Shown here: in pieces, positions 26,796 to 35,261 of the stretch
How positions within the stretch are numbered: position 1 is the first letter of the stretch
Layout: every line of letters begins with the position of its first letter
DNA from: Acidobacteriota bacterium
GTDB taxonomy: Bacteria; Acidobacteriota; Blastocatellia; Pyrinomonadales; Pyrinomonadaceae
Reading direction: 5' to 3'
Assembly: GCA_019639135.1 (NCBI GenBank)
Contig: JAHBSL010000001.1
Coordinates: 124,001-188,000, forward strand
Length of the DNA stretch: 64,000 nt
Position numbers and translations under genes: made by a program
Notes under the pieces: generated by a model
Database searches by the model: none
Seen by the model: only the letters and a program-made list of their open reading frames with translations
Told to the model about the DNA's origin: nothing

Positions 26796-27317
26796 ATGAA
26801 GATCGAAGAGTCGATGCTCGGCACAGAGCCGCTTAAAATTCGTGAGGAGATTCCCGCGGGTGATCTCGGGCTCGGAGAGGAAGCCGGCCTCGCCTTTAGC
26901 GAGCTTGCGTTCGAAGGTACGGCGTCTAAATTCGACAGTGGGATCCGGATCGCAGGCACGATCACAGGTTCTTTGAACGGGCCTTGTGCACGGTGCCTGG
27001 AGGTATTCGAACGAATGCTTTCGATATCGTTCCGATCTGATTTTATTGACAAAGAGTATTTTAACGAGTCCGCAGAGGCCGAGATCGGCCAAGATGAGCT
27101 TGACGCGGATGTGCTCCCGGAAGGGCCGATCAATATCGCGGATGTTGTGCGAGAGCAGATCGTGCTTGCAGAACCGGAAAGGGAAATTTGCAGTCCGAAG
27201 TGCCGAGGGCTTTGCGGCAATTGCGGTGCAAACCTGAACTTGGGCGAGTGCGGCTGCCGCGATGAAGACATCGACCTGAGATGGGAAGCACTAAAGAAAT
27301 TGAAGAAAGAACTATAA
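26796..27317 (+). CDS. yceD: YceD / DUF177 family protein
   Basis: A 173-residue protein of the family that nearly always precedes rpmF and affects 23S rRNA accumulation. Diagnostic features are GPCARCLEVFER in the middle and the C-terminal cysteine cluster CSPKCRGLCGNCGANLNLGECGC, a probable zinc site. The ATG at 26796 was chosen; a TTG 12 bases upstream is an alternative. rpmF starts 23 bases after the stop. Confidence 0.9.
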   Translation: MKIEESMLGTEPLKIREEIPAGDLGLGEEAGLAFSELAFEGTASKFDSGIRIAGTITGSLNGPCARCLEVFERMLSISFRSDFIDKEYFNESAEAEIGQDELDADVLPEGPINIADVVREQIVLAEPEREICSPKCRGLCGNCGANLNLGECGCRDEDIDLRWEALKKLKKEL

Positions 27318-27340
27318 GATAAGTAATTACCGAGGAACTT

Positions 27341-27526
27341 ATGCCGAATCCAAAACGACGACACTCAAAATCACGGACACGTCAGCGCCGTGCTCACGAT
27401 GCCATCGCAACCCCGCAGTTTCAGACCGATAAGGAAACCGGCGAGGCTCGAATGCCGCACCGGATCGACCCGGTGACCGGTATGTACAAGGGGCGTCAGA
27501 TCATAGATGTCAAAGACTCAGAATAG
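27341..27526 (+). CDS. rpmF: 50S ribosomal protein L32 (zinc-free form)
   Basis: A 61-residue protein with the L32 start MPNPKRRHSKSRTRQRRAHDA. The region that carries four zinc-binding cysteines in many L32 proteins reads FQTDKETGEARMPHRIDPVTG here, with no cysteine at all, so this is a C-minus paralogue form. C-minus versions do not need zinc. It lies between yceD and fabH in the usual order. Confidence 0.93.
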   Translation: MPNPKRRHSKSRTRQRRAHDAIATPQFQTDKETGEARMPHRIDPVTGMYKGRQIIDVKDSE

Positions 27527-27566
27527 TCTTTGAAATTTCCAGAATTTTACGTTCTAATTCTTGCCA

Positions 27567-28553
27567 ATGTCTGAAATCAACGCGGGCATTCACGGGATGG
27601 GTCATGCTTATCCGGAAGGTGTTCTAACGAACGCCGACCTGGAAAAGATCGTTGAAACCTCCGACGAATGGATCACCAGCCGAACCGGCATCAAGCAGCG
27701 TCACAAAGCCAAGGAGAACGAATATACTTCGATGTTCGGGACCGCGGCGGCGAAGATGGCATTGGAGCGTGCCGGACTTGAACCGACTGACATTGACCTG
27801 ATCGTTTGTGCAACGACCACGCCGGATCAGATAATGCCCTCGACCGGTGCGTTGATACAGGCCCAGATCGGCGCAACGAATGCCGCCGGGATGGACATCT
27901 TCGCGGCGTGCTCGGGTTTTATCTACGGCCTGACGATGGTCGAATCGATGATCCGGACCGGCCAGATCAGATATGCTCTGGTGATCGGTGCCGAGGTCCT
28001 TACCAAATACGTTGATTATACCGACCGGACGACTTGCGTTATTTTCGGCGATGGTGCCGGAGCTGCGGTCGTCGGCCCGGTCGAAGCTCCAAAGGGAATC
28101 CTGGCCACCAAGATCCGTTCCGATGGCCGTTACGAAGAGCAGCTTTATGCCCCGGGCGGCGGAACCAAGCTCGGCACGACCCACGAGACCATCGACAAAC
28201 GAATGCACTTCTTTAAGATGAAAGGCAACGAGCTTTTCAAGGTTGCGGTGCGTTCGATGGCGGACATTTCCGCGGAAATGCTCGAAAAAGCCGGGTACAC
28301 CGTGGACGACGTGAAGGTGGTCATCCCGCACCAGGCAAATCAGCGGATCACGGACGCCGTCGCTTCGCGGCTCGGCGTGCCGGAAGAAAAGGTCTATTCG
28401 AACATCGCCGAACACGGGAACACGTCGTCGGCCTCGATACCGATCGCGTTGGACGAGTGTATTCAATCAGGCCGGATCAAAGAGGGCGACCTGGTTCTGC
28501 TAACGGCGTTCGGCGGCGGTGTCACGTGGGGAGCCTCCGTAATTCGGTTCTAG
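27567..28553 (+). CDS. fabH: Beta-ketoacyl-ACP synthase III
   Basis: A 328-residue condensing enzyme that starts fatty-acid chains from acetyl-CoA and malonyl-ACP. The catalytic triad is present: Cys115 in IFAACSGFIYG, His in VIPHQANQRI (about residue 253) and Asn in EHGNTSSASIPIAL (about residue 283). TSDEWITSRTGIKQR and the C-terminal AFGGGVTWGA are family signatures. The ATG at 27567 was preferred to a TTG two codons earlier. plsX, usually between rpmF and fabH, is absent here. Confidence 0.96.
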   Translation: MSEINAGIHGMGHAYPEGVLTNADLEKIVETSDEWITSRTGIKQRHKAKENEYTSMFGTAAAKMALERAGLEPTDIDLIVCATTTPDQIMPSTGALIQAQIGATNAAGMDIFAACSGFIYGLTMVESMIRTGQIRYALVIGAEVLTKYVDYTDRTTCVIFGDGAGAAVVGPVEAPKGILATKIRSDGRYEEQLYAPGGGTKLGTTHETIDKRMHFFKMKGNELFKVAVRSMADISAEMLEKAGYTVDDVKVVIPHQANQRITDAVASRLGVPEEKVYSNIAEHGNTSSASIPIALDECIQSGRIKEGDLVLLTAFGGGVTWGASVIRF

Positions 28554-28568
28554 TTTTCAGTTTGCTCC

Positions 28569-29501
28569 ATGGCGAAGGTCGCGTTCATATTTCCCGGACA
28601 GGGAAGCCAGGCGGTCGGAATGGGCAAGGACCTGTTCGACAATTTCTCGGCTGCCCGTGAGGTCTTTGAAGAAGCCGACGAGGCACTGGGTTTTTCGCTT
28701 TCCGAAATGTGTTTTTCGGGCAGCGAGGAAGAACTTGCGATGACCGCGAACACGCAGCCTGCGATCCTGACAACATCGGTCGCCGCGTTCCGGTCGATGG
28801 AAGCGGAAGGTTTTTCGTCTCCGGACTTTGTGGCTGGCCACAGCCTTGGCGAATATTCGGCCCTTGTTGCAGCCGGTGTTTTGGCTTTTGCCGATGCGGT
28901 CCGAACCGTTCGGAAACGCGGGACGTATATGCAGGAAGCCGTACCTGTTGGCGTTGGGGCGATGGCAGCGATACTCGGCGCAGACGTCGAAACGGTCGAA
29001 ATGGCGTGTGCGGACGCCGCTCGAGGCCAGGTCTGCAGCCCGGCAAACATTAACTCGCCTTCGCAGATCGTTATTGCAGGCGATGCAGAAGCGGTTGACC
29101 GAGCGTGTGAGTTGCTAAAGGAACGCGGAGCGAAGAGGGCCGTTAAACTGAATGTTTCGGCTCCGTTCCATTGTTCGCTGATGATGCCGGCACAGGAGCG
29201 ATTGGCGGAGGACCTTCGTTCGTTGGATTACGCGTCGTTCAGGTTTCCGATCGTGCATAACGTTGATGCCGCCGTTAACTCGGATGAAACGCGTGTTTGC
29301 GATGCTCTCACACGGCAGGTTTCCGGGCCGGTGAAATGGCTGCAATCGGTGAGGGAACTGAAAGCGCAAGGTGTGGAAACAGTTGTAGAGATTGGAGCGG
29401 GCAAGGTGCTTTCGGGCCTTGTCCGGCAGATCGACCGGGACGTTCGATGTTTGAACGTTGAGAATTCTGAGAGTTTAAGAAATACTAAGGAAACGCTATA
29501 A
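28569..29501 (+). CDS. fabD: Malonyl-CoA:ACP transacylase
   Basis: A 310-residue enzyme that moves malonyl groups from CoA to ACP. The [14 protein letters not shown] motif opens the protein; the nucleophile is Ser92 in [15 protein letters not shown]; the catalytic histidine is in SAPFHCSLM (about residue 201). It starts 15 bases after fabH and is followed 11 bases later by acpP, so all are co-transcribed. Confidence 0.96.
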   Translation: MAKVAFIFPGQGSQAVGMGKDLFDNFSAAREVFEEADEALGFSLSEMCFSGSEEELAMTANTQPAILTTSVAAFRSMEAEGFSSPDFVAGHSLGEYSALVAAGVLAFADAVRTVRKRGTYMQEAVPVGVGAMAAILGADVETVEMACADAARGQVCSPANINSPSQIVIAGDAEAVDRACELLKERGAKRAVKLNVSAPFHCSLMMPAQERLAEDLRSLDYASFRFPIVHNVDAAVNSDETRVCDALTRQVSGPVKWLQSVRELKAQGVETVVEIGAGKVLSGLVRQIDRDVRCLNVENSESLRNTKETL

Positions 29502-29512
29502 AAGGAGAAGAT

Positions 29513-29749
29513 ATGTCAGAAGTTCAGGATAAGATCAAACAGATCATTGTTGATGAATTGGGTGTGGATGAAGCGGAGGTCACGGAGAACGCCCGCTTTA
29601 TCGAAGACCTCGGTGCAGACTCGCTCGACCTGGTCGAACTCGTCATGCGTTTTGAAGAAGAGTTTGACATCGAGATCCCGGATGAAGACGCTGAAAAGAT
29701 CCAGAGCGTCCGGGATGCTTACGCATACGTCGAACAGCACAAAGGCTAG
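29513..29749 (+). CDS. acpP: Acyl carrier protein
   Basis: A 78-residue acidic four-helix protein. The phosphopantetheine attachment site is Ser37 in [15 protein letters not shown]. An AAGGAG ribosome-binding site lies 8 bases before the ATG, the best in the operon, in keeping with high ACP demand. A terminator follows immediately. Confidence 0.97.
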   Translation: MSEVQDKIKQIIVDELGVDEAEVTENARFIEDLGADSLDLVELVMRFEEEFDIEIPDEDAEKIQSVRDAYAYVEQHKG

Positions 29750-29757
29750 TTACAGTT

Positions 29758-29809
29758 GTCGGTGGCCGGTTCTCAGTGCGTTCCGGCGCCGACGCTTTTT
29801 TTGTTTTTT
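29758..29809 (+). terminator. Intrinsic terminator between acpP and fabF
   Basis: GTCGGTGGCCGG pairs with CCGGCGCCGAC with one bulge and one wobble, followed by TTTTTTTGTTTTTT. It would end most transcripts from the promoter at 26705, leaving fabF to readthrough or to its own promoter in 29810-29935. Confidence 0.85.
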
Positions 29810-29935
29810 GCCATATCTCTTGGCGAGGCCGCTCTCTGGAAAAGTTTTGAGGCCGGCACATGGGTCAATGGATCCGGTAAAAGCGTGGGCATTCACGTCT
29901 GAAGACCGAATTCTGACCTCTGACCACTGAAGCAT

Positions 29936-31180
29936 ATGAAACGTCGAGTTGTAGTAACCGGAGTCGGGCTCGTCACGCCGATCGGCAACGACGTTCCGAC
30001 CACCTGGAACGGCTTGATGAACGGTGCCAATGGCGCCGACTATATCAAGAAGTTTGACACCGAGAATTTTTCGGTGAAGTTCGCATGTGAAGTGAAGGAC
30101 TTCGATCCATTGAGTTTCCTTGATAAGAAGGAAGCCCGCCGGATGGGAGCCTTTACGCATTTTGCTCTTGCCGCCTCGGATGAGGCGATGAAGCACAGCG
30201 GGCTGGTGATCGACGACTCGAACGCCGAGATGGTCGGAACCTACATAAGTTCGGGCATCGGCGATTTCTGGGCGATCGAGCGTGAGCATGAGAAGCTCTT
30301 GAATTCGGGGCCGGACCGCGTTTCGCCGTTCTTTATCGTTTCGGCGATCGTCAACCTCGCCGCCGGAAACGTGTCGATCCGGCATGGAGCAAAGGGGCCG
30401 AACTCTGCAACAGCGACCGCCTGTTCCGCCGGTGCCCATGCCATCGGCGACAGCTTCAGGATCATCGAACGCGGTGATGCGGATGCGATGATCTGCGGCG
30501 GTGCGGAAAGTGCGATCACACCGATGTCCGTCGCCGGTTTTGCCTCGATGCGGGCACTTTCGACCCGCAACGACGACCCGAAGCGGGCATCGCGTCCGTT
30601 CGATGCGGAACGCGATGGATTCGTCATCGGCGAGGGAGCGGGCATCATGATCCTCGAGGAGCTCGAGTTCGCAAAGGCTCGCGGGGCGAATATCATTGCG
30701 GAGATCGTCGGCTACGGAATGAGCGGCGATGCCTTCCACGTAACGATGCCTGACGAGACCGGTTCGGGAGCGATCCGCGTAATGGAAAAGGCGATCAAGG
30801 ATGCGGGTATTTCTCCCGAACAGATCGGCTATGTAAATGCCCACGGTACTTCGACGCCGTATAACGACAAGTTCGAGTCGCTGGCGATCAAGCAGGTCTT
30901 TGGCGATCACGCAAAGAACGGGCTCGCCGTCAGCTCTACGAAGTCGATGACCGGGCATGCCCTTGGCGCCGCCGGCGGGATCGAAGCTGTCTTCTCGGCT
31001 CTTGCGGTAAAGGAAGGGAAGCTTCCGCCGACCATCAATTACGAGTTTCCCGACCCGGAATGCGACCTTGACTACATCCCGAACGTCGCTCGCGAAACGC
31101 AGGTCGAATACGCTCTTTCGAACAGCTTCGGCTTCGGCGGTACGAATGCGTGTTTGATATTCAAACGATATTCGGAGTAA
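29936..31180 (+). CDS. fabF: Beta-ketoacyl-ACP synthase II
   Basis: A 414-residue elongation condensing enzyme. The start VVVTGVGLVTPIGNDV is typical; the nucleophilic cysteine is in NSATATACSAGAHAIG (about residue 164); catalytic histidines are in YVNAHGTSTPYND and KSMTGHALGAAGG. The C-terminal SNSFGFGGTNACLIF is conserved. Extends acyl-ACP in fatty-acid synthesis. It is separated from acpP by a terminator and about 185 bases, and followed 6 bases later by hicB. Confidence 0.96.
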   Translation: MKRRVVVTGVGLVTPIGNDVPTTWNGLMNGANGADYIKKFDTENFSVKFACEVKDFDPLSFLDKKEARRMGAFTHFALAASDEAMKHSGLVIDDSNAEMVGTYISSGIGDFWAIEREHEKLLNSGPDRVSPFFIVSAIVNLAAGNVSIRHGAKGPNSATATACSAGAHAIGDSFRIIERGDADAMICGGAESAITPMSVAGFASMRALSTRNDDPKRASRPFDAERDGFVIGEGAGIMILEELEFAKARGANIIAEIVGYGMSGDAFHVTMPDETGSGAIRVMEKAIKDAGISPEQIGYVNAHGTSTPYNDKFESLAIKQVFGDHAKNGLAVSSTKSMTGHALGAAGGIEAVFSALAVKEGKLPPTINYEFPDPECDLDYIPNVARETQVEYALSNSFGFGGTNACLIFKRYSE

Positions 31181-31185
31181 CGACC

Positions 31186-31377
31186 ATGACGACTCTTGAG
31201 TATACATATTGGCAAGATGGCGATTTCTTTATTGGCCATTCGATCTCATTTCCTGATTACGAAACACAGGGCACTTCCAAGGAAGAGCTTGTTGAGAATT
31301 TGGTAGAACTTCTCAGCGATCTTGAATCAGGTGAGGTGCCATACGTTAGACGGGTTGAGGAACTCGTCATCGCATAG
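31186..31377 (+). CDS. hicB: HicB-family antitoxin
   Basis: A 63-residue protein with the partial RNase-H-like fold of HicB antitoxins: YTYWQDGDFFIGHSISFPDYETQGTSKEELVENLVELLSDL. The start at 31186 (MTTLEY) lies 6 bases after the fabF stop. No DNA-binding extension is visible, as expected for the short form. The partner hicA begins in an overlapping frame at 31377 but is broken by an in-frame stop, so hicB may now be an orphan. Confidence 0.82.
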   Translation: MTTLEYTYWQDGDFFIGHSISFPDYETQGTSKEELVENLVELLSDLESGEVPYVRRVEELVIA

Positions 31378-31556
31378 TGAAACGCGAAGACCTGATCAAA
31401 AAACTTGAGCAAATAGGTTGCGCGTTGACCCGGCACGGTGGGAAGCATGACTGGTTCACCAACACCGAAACGAAGTGATCTCAACCCGTTCCCAGACACT
31501 CGGAAATAAACGAGAATCTTGCCAAGTCGATAATCAAAAATCTTTTGGCCAGTTAG
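31377..31556 (+). pseudogene. hicA: hicA toxin gene with in-frame TGA
   Basis: Starting at the GTG that overlaps the hicB stop codon, the frame reads a HicA-type start, KREDLIKKLEQIGCALTRHG, followed by GKHDWFTNTETK, then TGA at 31476-31478, and then continues in the same frame with SQPVPRHSEINENLAKSIIK and a natural TAG at 31554-31556. Without the TGA the product would be 59 residues, the normal HicA length, and the residues after the stop are the standard C-terminal half. The catalytic histidine in the HGGKHDW stretch precedes the stop but the remaining part of the double-stranded-RNA-binding-like fold would be lost. The damage is a single nonsense codon with no frameshift. Confidence 0.8.
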
Positions 31557-31562
31557 GTCGTC

Positions 31563-31584
31563 ACTGAATGAGTATTCATTCAGT
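31563..31584. promoter_or_regulatory. FadR-type operator upstream of etfBA
   Basis: A perfect inverted repeat with 9-bp arms, ACTGAATGA and TCATTCAGT, separated by GTAT. The inner 18 bases fit exactly the consensus TGAATGANTANTCATTCA published for the Bacillus TetR-family fatty-acid-degradation repressor FadR, whose regulon includes etfBA. It lies 19 bases before the etfB start. No TetR gene is in the window. Confidence 0.75.
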
Positions 31585-31602
31585 TTGTGATATTTTAATC
31601 TT

Positions 31603-32379
31603 ATGAAGATCATAGTCTTAATGAAACAGGTTGCTAACAAGGACGCCGTCCTTCGCATCGGGCCTGACGAAAAATGGATCAACGAGACGGACATCGCGAT
31701 GCAGACTAACGAGTCCGACGGCTACGCACTCGAAGAGGCTCTTCGGCTGAAAGAGGCCAGGGGTGAAGGCGAGGTCGTCGTCTGCACGCTCGGGCCGCAA
31801 TCGGCGAAATCGGTCATCAAAGATGCTCTGGCACGCGGAGCGGACCGAGCGATCCACGTTGTCGTTGACGACGCGAACAAGCTTTCGCCGTACCAGATCG
31901 CAAAGGCGATAGCCGATGCGATCCGCGAAGAGAACGCCGACCTCGTATTTGCCGGCTTGCAGTCTGACGATGCAAGCTATGGCCAAACGGGCGTCGTGCT
32001 CGCCGAGCTCCTCGGCATTCCGCACGGCACGATCGTCATCGAGGTGGACCGCGGCAGCCTTGGCGAAAGCCTTCGCATCAAGCGCGAGCTTGAGAGCGGC
32101 TGGTATCAGTGGTTTACCTACAAACTTCCGGCACTGTTCACCATTCAATCCGGCATCTCGCAGATACGCTATGCCTCGCTGAAGGGCATCATGGCGGCGA
32201 AGAAGAAAGAGATCCGCGAGGTCACAGCCGCGGTTGAGGCATTCGCCGCCGGGCAAACCATTTCGAAGGTTTACATGCCGCTCAAGACCAAGCAGACCCA
32301 GATACTTGGCAATGGCGACGCAAAGGCCGGAGCGGTCGAGCTGGTCGAAAAACTCAAGACGGAGGTGCGGGCAATATGA
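31603..32379 (+). CDS. etfB: Electron transfer flavoprotein beta subunit
   Basis: A 258-residue subunit that binds AMP and pairs with EtfA. It opens KIIVLMKQVANKDAVLRI and carries LEEALRLKEARGEGEVVVCTLGP and the SDDASYGQTG segment, all family-typical; the recognition-loop region for dehydrogenases is around residue 190. ETF accepts electrons from acyl-CoA dehydrogenases and passes them to ETF-quinone oxidoreductase (a gene for which lies at 60.5 kb). etfA starts 4 bases before the etfB stop. A FadR-type palindrome lies 19 bases upstream. Confidence 0.95.
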   Translation: MKIIVLMKQVANKDAVLRIGPDEKWINETDIAMQTNESDGYALEEALRLKEARGEGEVVVCTLGPQSAKSVIKDALARGADRAIHVVVDDANKLSPYQIAKAIADAIREENADLVFAGLQSDDASYGQTGVVLAELLGIPHGTIVIEVDRGSLGESLRIKRELESGWYQWFTYKLPALFTIQSGISQIRYASLKGIMAAKKKEIREVTAAVEAFAAGQTISKVYMPLKTKQTQILGNGDAKAGAVELVEKLKTEVRAI

Positions 32380-33344
32380 TCCTCGTATTCATCGAACACA
32401 AGAATTGCGTATTGAACAAGACCTCGCTCGAGGCGATCGCGGCGGCACAGGCGATCGGTGCTGACCTCGGGATGAAGGCCGCTGCCGTAATTCCATGCAC
32501 AGGCGAATGTCCGCTGGTGCAGGAGATCGCCGGTTACGATCTTGAGAAGGTGATCGTTGCCAAAAGCGACAAGCTCGGCACATACACGCCGGATGCATAC
32601 GCAGACGCGTGGGAACAGGTGATCAAGGCGACGAATCCGCAGTACATCGTGATGTCGCATACCTATCAGGTACGCGATTTTGCTCCGAAGGTCGCGACCC
32701 GCTTTGGCCGCGAATTGGTCGGCGACGTCATCCGCTATCGGGCCGAGGGCGGAAAGCTCGTGCTTACGCGGCGTATCTTTCTTGGAAAGCTCGATGCCGA
32801 CCTGACCGTCGGCGGCGATGCTCCATATTTCGTCACGTTCCAGTCCGGTGCTTTCCGCGGCGATAGTGCCGCAAAGGGAAGTGCCGCTGTCGAGACTATC
32901 GACGTCAATATCGGCGAGATACGGATGACCGCCGAAGAGCCGTTCCAGGAGGCCAAGGCATCGGTCGATCTGACCAAATCGGAAGTGATCGTCGCGGTCG
33001 GCCGCGGCATCAAGTCGCAGGAGAACCTCGCACTCGCACAGCAGCTTGCCGATGCGCTCGGTGCCGATCTCGCCGCGTCGCGGCCGATCTGCGACAACGA
33101 ATGGCTGCCGATCGACCGCCAGATCGGTTCCTCGGGCCAGACCGTTGCTCCGAAGCTCTACATAGCCCTCGGCATCTCCGGTGCCATTCAGCACATCGTC
33201 GGGATGAAGAACTCCGGCACCATCGTCGCTATCAACAAGGACGGCGAGGCTCCCATCTTCGACATTGCCGATTACGGCATCGTCGGCGACCTCTTCGAGG
33301 CCGTGCCCGTCCTGATCGAAGAGATCAAAAAGGCCAGGGCCTGA
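32376..33344 (+). CDS. etfA: Electron transfer flavoprotein alpha subunit
   Basis: A 322-residue FAD-binding subunit. The C-terminal FAD domain shows VGRGIKSQENLALAQQLADALGADLAASRPICDNEWLP, QIGSSGQTVAPKLYIALGISGAIQH and the closing INKDGEAPIFDIADYGIVGDLFEAVP. The start overlaps the etfB stop by four bases. It is followed by a hairpin that separates it from a convergent terminase gene. Confidence 0.96.
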   Translation: MILVFIEHKNCVLNKTSLEAIAAAQAIGADLGMKAAAVIPCTGECPLVQEIAGYDLEKVIVAKSDKLGTYTPDAYADAWEQVIKATNPQYIVMSHTYQVRDFAPKVATRFGRELVGDVIRYRAEGGKLVLTRRIFLGKLDADLTVGGDAPYFVTFQSGAFRGDSAAKGSAAVETIDVNIGEIRMTAEEPFQEAKASVDLTKSEVIVAVGRGIKSQENLALAQQLADALGADLAASRPICDNEWLPIDRQIGSSGQTVAPKLYIALGISGAIQHIVGMKNSGTIVAINKDGEAPIFDIADYGIVGDLFEAVPVLIEEIKKARA

Positions 33345-33374
33345 TATTCAATTTTCAAAGAACGCAGCGGGGCG

Positions 33375-33402
33375 ACGCCCGGATTCCCGAGAGTCCGGGC
33401 GT
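33375..33402. terminator. Hairpin between etfA and the convergent terminase gene
   Basis: A 9-bp perfect stem ACGCCCGGA / TCCGGGCGT with a 10-base loop; a short TTTT follows on the plus strand. Probable end of the etfBA transcript. Confidence 0.6.
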
Positions 33403-33410
33403 TCCGCATT

Positions 33411-35261
33411 TTAGAAGCCCGCCGAGCGCCTAGTTTTGCGGGCAAGTGCGGCGACGGCGACCGAAACAGCGTCGATCTGGTCGTTGTGGTCCGATCCCGG
33501 AAATGCAGATGCCTCGTCGAGAAAATCGCCGATCCAGCCGCCGCGAACGAGGACGACCTTGCCCTCCTCGGCGAGCGGCGACCAGGTAAGGGCACGCGTC
33601 ACCTTGTCGGCCGCGACCGCGATACCACGGAGCAGGTTGCCGCGGATGGAACGTTCGCGGCGAAGGTCCTGGAGGAGAGCACTTCCGTGGAGAGCCTTTT
33701 CAACAGCGTGGAGGGTATCCGGTTCGCTTCGGATGCGTTCGATGACGAATCTCCGCTGATCCGGATACTCAATGCGGCAGCGGAAGCCATCGGCGATGTA
33801 GAGGTCGCCGTTCGAGTCGAAAGCACAGCGGAGGCTGGCGGTGTAGCTCGCAGCCGTGCTCTGCGAGACGGCGAGGTCGTATCCGCGTGCCCAGCGAAGT
33901 CCCGGCGGGGCTTCGGCGACGATCCGGGCAAACCAGTTCCGCTTGAAGATGCCGCCCTCGGCCGGTGTCGGCCGCTGCTGGTAAAGTGCTGAAAACGAAT
34001 AGGTTCCGAGCTGTCGTCTCAATTTTTCGAGAGCTTCGCCATCGAATCTCTCGGGGCAAAGAGCCTCGCCCTTTTGACGCCAGTCTTGCGTTCTCGTAAA
34101 GATCAATGCGGGAGGCAAGTTCCCGGATGCGGCGTACGTCCGGGCGGGATCATCATCCGGCGGTGCGGGTGTGGTCGAAGGCTTTTCCTCGGCGATAGCC
34201 GGAAGGGAAATCACGTCCCATTTCTCTTTTTGTTCAAGCATATTTTGCAGCAACCGGCCGGCGAGGTCGTCCTCGTGCCAGCGGGTCTGGATAAGGATCA
34301 TCGCGGCATCGGGTTCGAGCCGGGTATAAAGGTCGTCGTTGAACCAGTTCCAGATGCGTTCGCGAAACCTGAAGCTTTCGGCCTCGGCACGCGACTTAAT
34401 CGGGTCATCGATGATGACCAGATCGGCGCCGAAGCCGGTGATGCCGGCCCCGACCCCGACGGCACGAAAGCCGCCGCCGACGGTCGTCTCCCATTCCGAG
34501 ACGGCATTTTTCCGCCTTGGCCGCGAGAAGGGAAAAGGTGAGACGGCGGCTGGAGCGGCTTCGGGCTCGGCGGGCAGAGCATCGGCGGTCATTTTGTTTC
34601 TCGTTCGGGCACCTTCGGGCCGCGGCATTCTGGCGGACGCAGTTTCCGGTGTAACGGAACCCGCGGCGGTGTCGAAACCGGCATCGGCGAGCCGAATCTG
34701 TTCGGAATCGACGATCACATTGCGGACCTTGCGCGAAAAGCGGTTGGCGAGCTGCTGGTTATAACTCGCGAGGATGACGTTGAGCTTTGGGTTCGTGGTC
34801 ATTCGGAAGGCCGAATAGCGAACTGAGACGAGTTCGGATTTTCCGTGACGCGGCGGTACGAAGATCATCAGCCGTTTGCTCTCGCCGCGGGTGACGCGGT
34901 CGAGGGCATCGATAATGACCTGCTGATGCTTCCAGTCCCAATGCATTGTCGGTGAGACGCGGCGAAGCCACGAGCGGAAGTCGGCCGTACCCTGAGGCAC
35001 GCCGGCAGCCGGAGCACCGGCATCATCGGCAGCAGCGGACGGCGATCGCATTTGCGAGAGATCGCGCCAAGCGAAGCGCTCGATCCAGCCGGGCTTTACG
35101 ACGCCATTTTCGTTGCGCGTATATAGCGAACGACGATTGAAGCAATGGCCGCGGCGGCGAAGTTCGCGTTCGATGGCGACAAGATTGCGGCCCCGGCTGG
35201 CTATGAAAAGCTCGAGGCACTCACGATAAACGGCGGTTGAAGTAATATCTTTCCTGCTCAT
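33411..35261 (-). CDS. Phage-type terminase large subunit, apparently alone
   Basis: A 616-residue protein with the layout of DNA-packaging motors. An N-terminal helical segment is followed by the ATPase domain: Walker A in MIFVPPRHGKSE near residue 135 and Walker B in DLVIIDDPIK near residue 290, then the coupling motif region MILIQTRWHEDDLAGRLL. The C-terminal nuclease domain has aspartates in RGYDLAVSQ and SDHNDQIDAV. Between Walker A and B lies a long alanine/proline-rich insertion (about residues 190-265) not usual for the family. No portal, capsid, protease or tail gene is adjacent; neighbours on both sides are cellular metabolism. It may be a prophage remnant or a domesticated gene. 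The reading frame is intact. Confidence 0.85.
   Translation of the reverse strand: MSRKDITSTAVYRECLELFIASRGRNLVAIERELRRRGHCFNRRSLYTRNENGVVKPGWIERFAWRDLSQMRSPSAAADDAGAPAAGVPQGTADFRSWLRRVSPTMHWDWKHQQVIIDALDRVTRGESKRLMIFVPPRHGKSELVSVRYSAFRMTTNPKLNVILASYNQQLANRFSRKVRNVIVDSEQIRLADAGFDTAAGSVTPETASARMPRPEGARTRNKMTADALPAEPEAAPAAVSPFPFSRPRRKNAVSEWETTVGGGFRAVGVGAGITGFGADLVIIDDPIKSRAEAESFRFRERIWNWFNDDLYTRLEPDAAMILIQTRWHEDDLAGRLLQNMLEQKEKWDVISLPAIAEEKPSTTPAPPDDDPARTYAASGNLPPALIFTRTQDWRQKGEALCPERFDGEALEKLRRQLGTYSFSALYQQRPTPAEGGIFKRNWFARIVAEAPPGLRWARGYDLAVSQSTAASYTASLRCAFDSNGDLYIADGFRCRIEYPDQRRFVIERIRSEPDTLHAVEKALHGSALLQDLRRERSIRGNLLRGIAVAADKVTRALTWSPLAEEGKVVLVRGGWIGDFLDEASAFPGSDHNDQIDAVSVAVAALARKTRRSAGF

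Noticed and set aside
29750-31207. Long open frame (485 codons) antisense to fabF
   Set aside because: It mirrors the fabF codon structure, has an amino-acid composition rich in Arg/His/Asp as expected for a shadow, and no recognisable domain. fabF is certain.
31476-31478. TGA in hicA as selenocysteine or reassigned tryptophan
   Set aside because: Other genes in the window use TGA as a stop codon, the position is not one where cysteine or tryptophan is expected in HicA, and no SECIS-like hairpin is evident.
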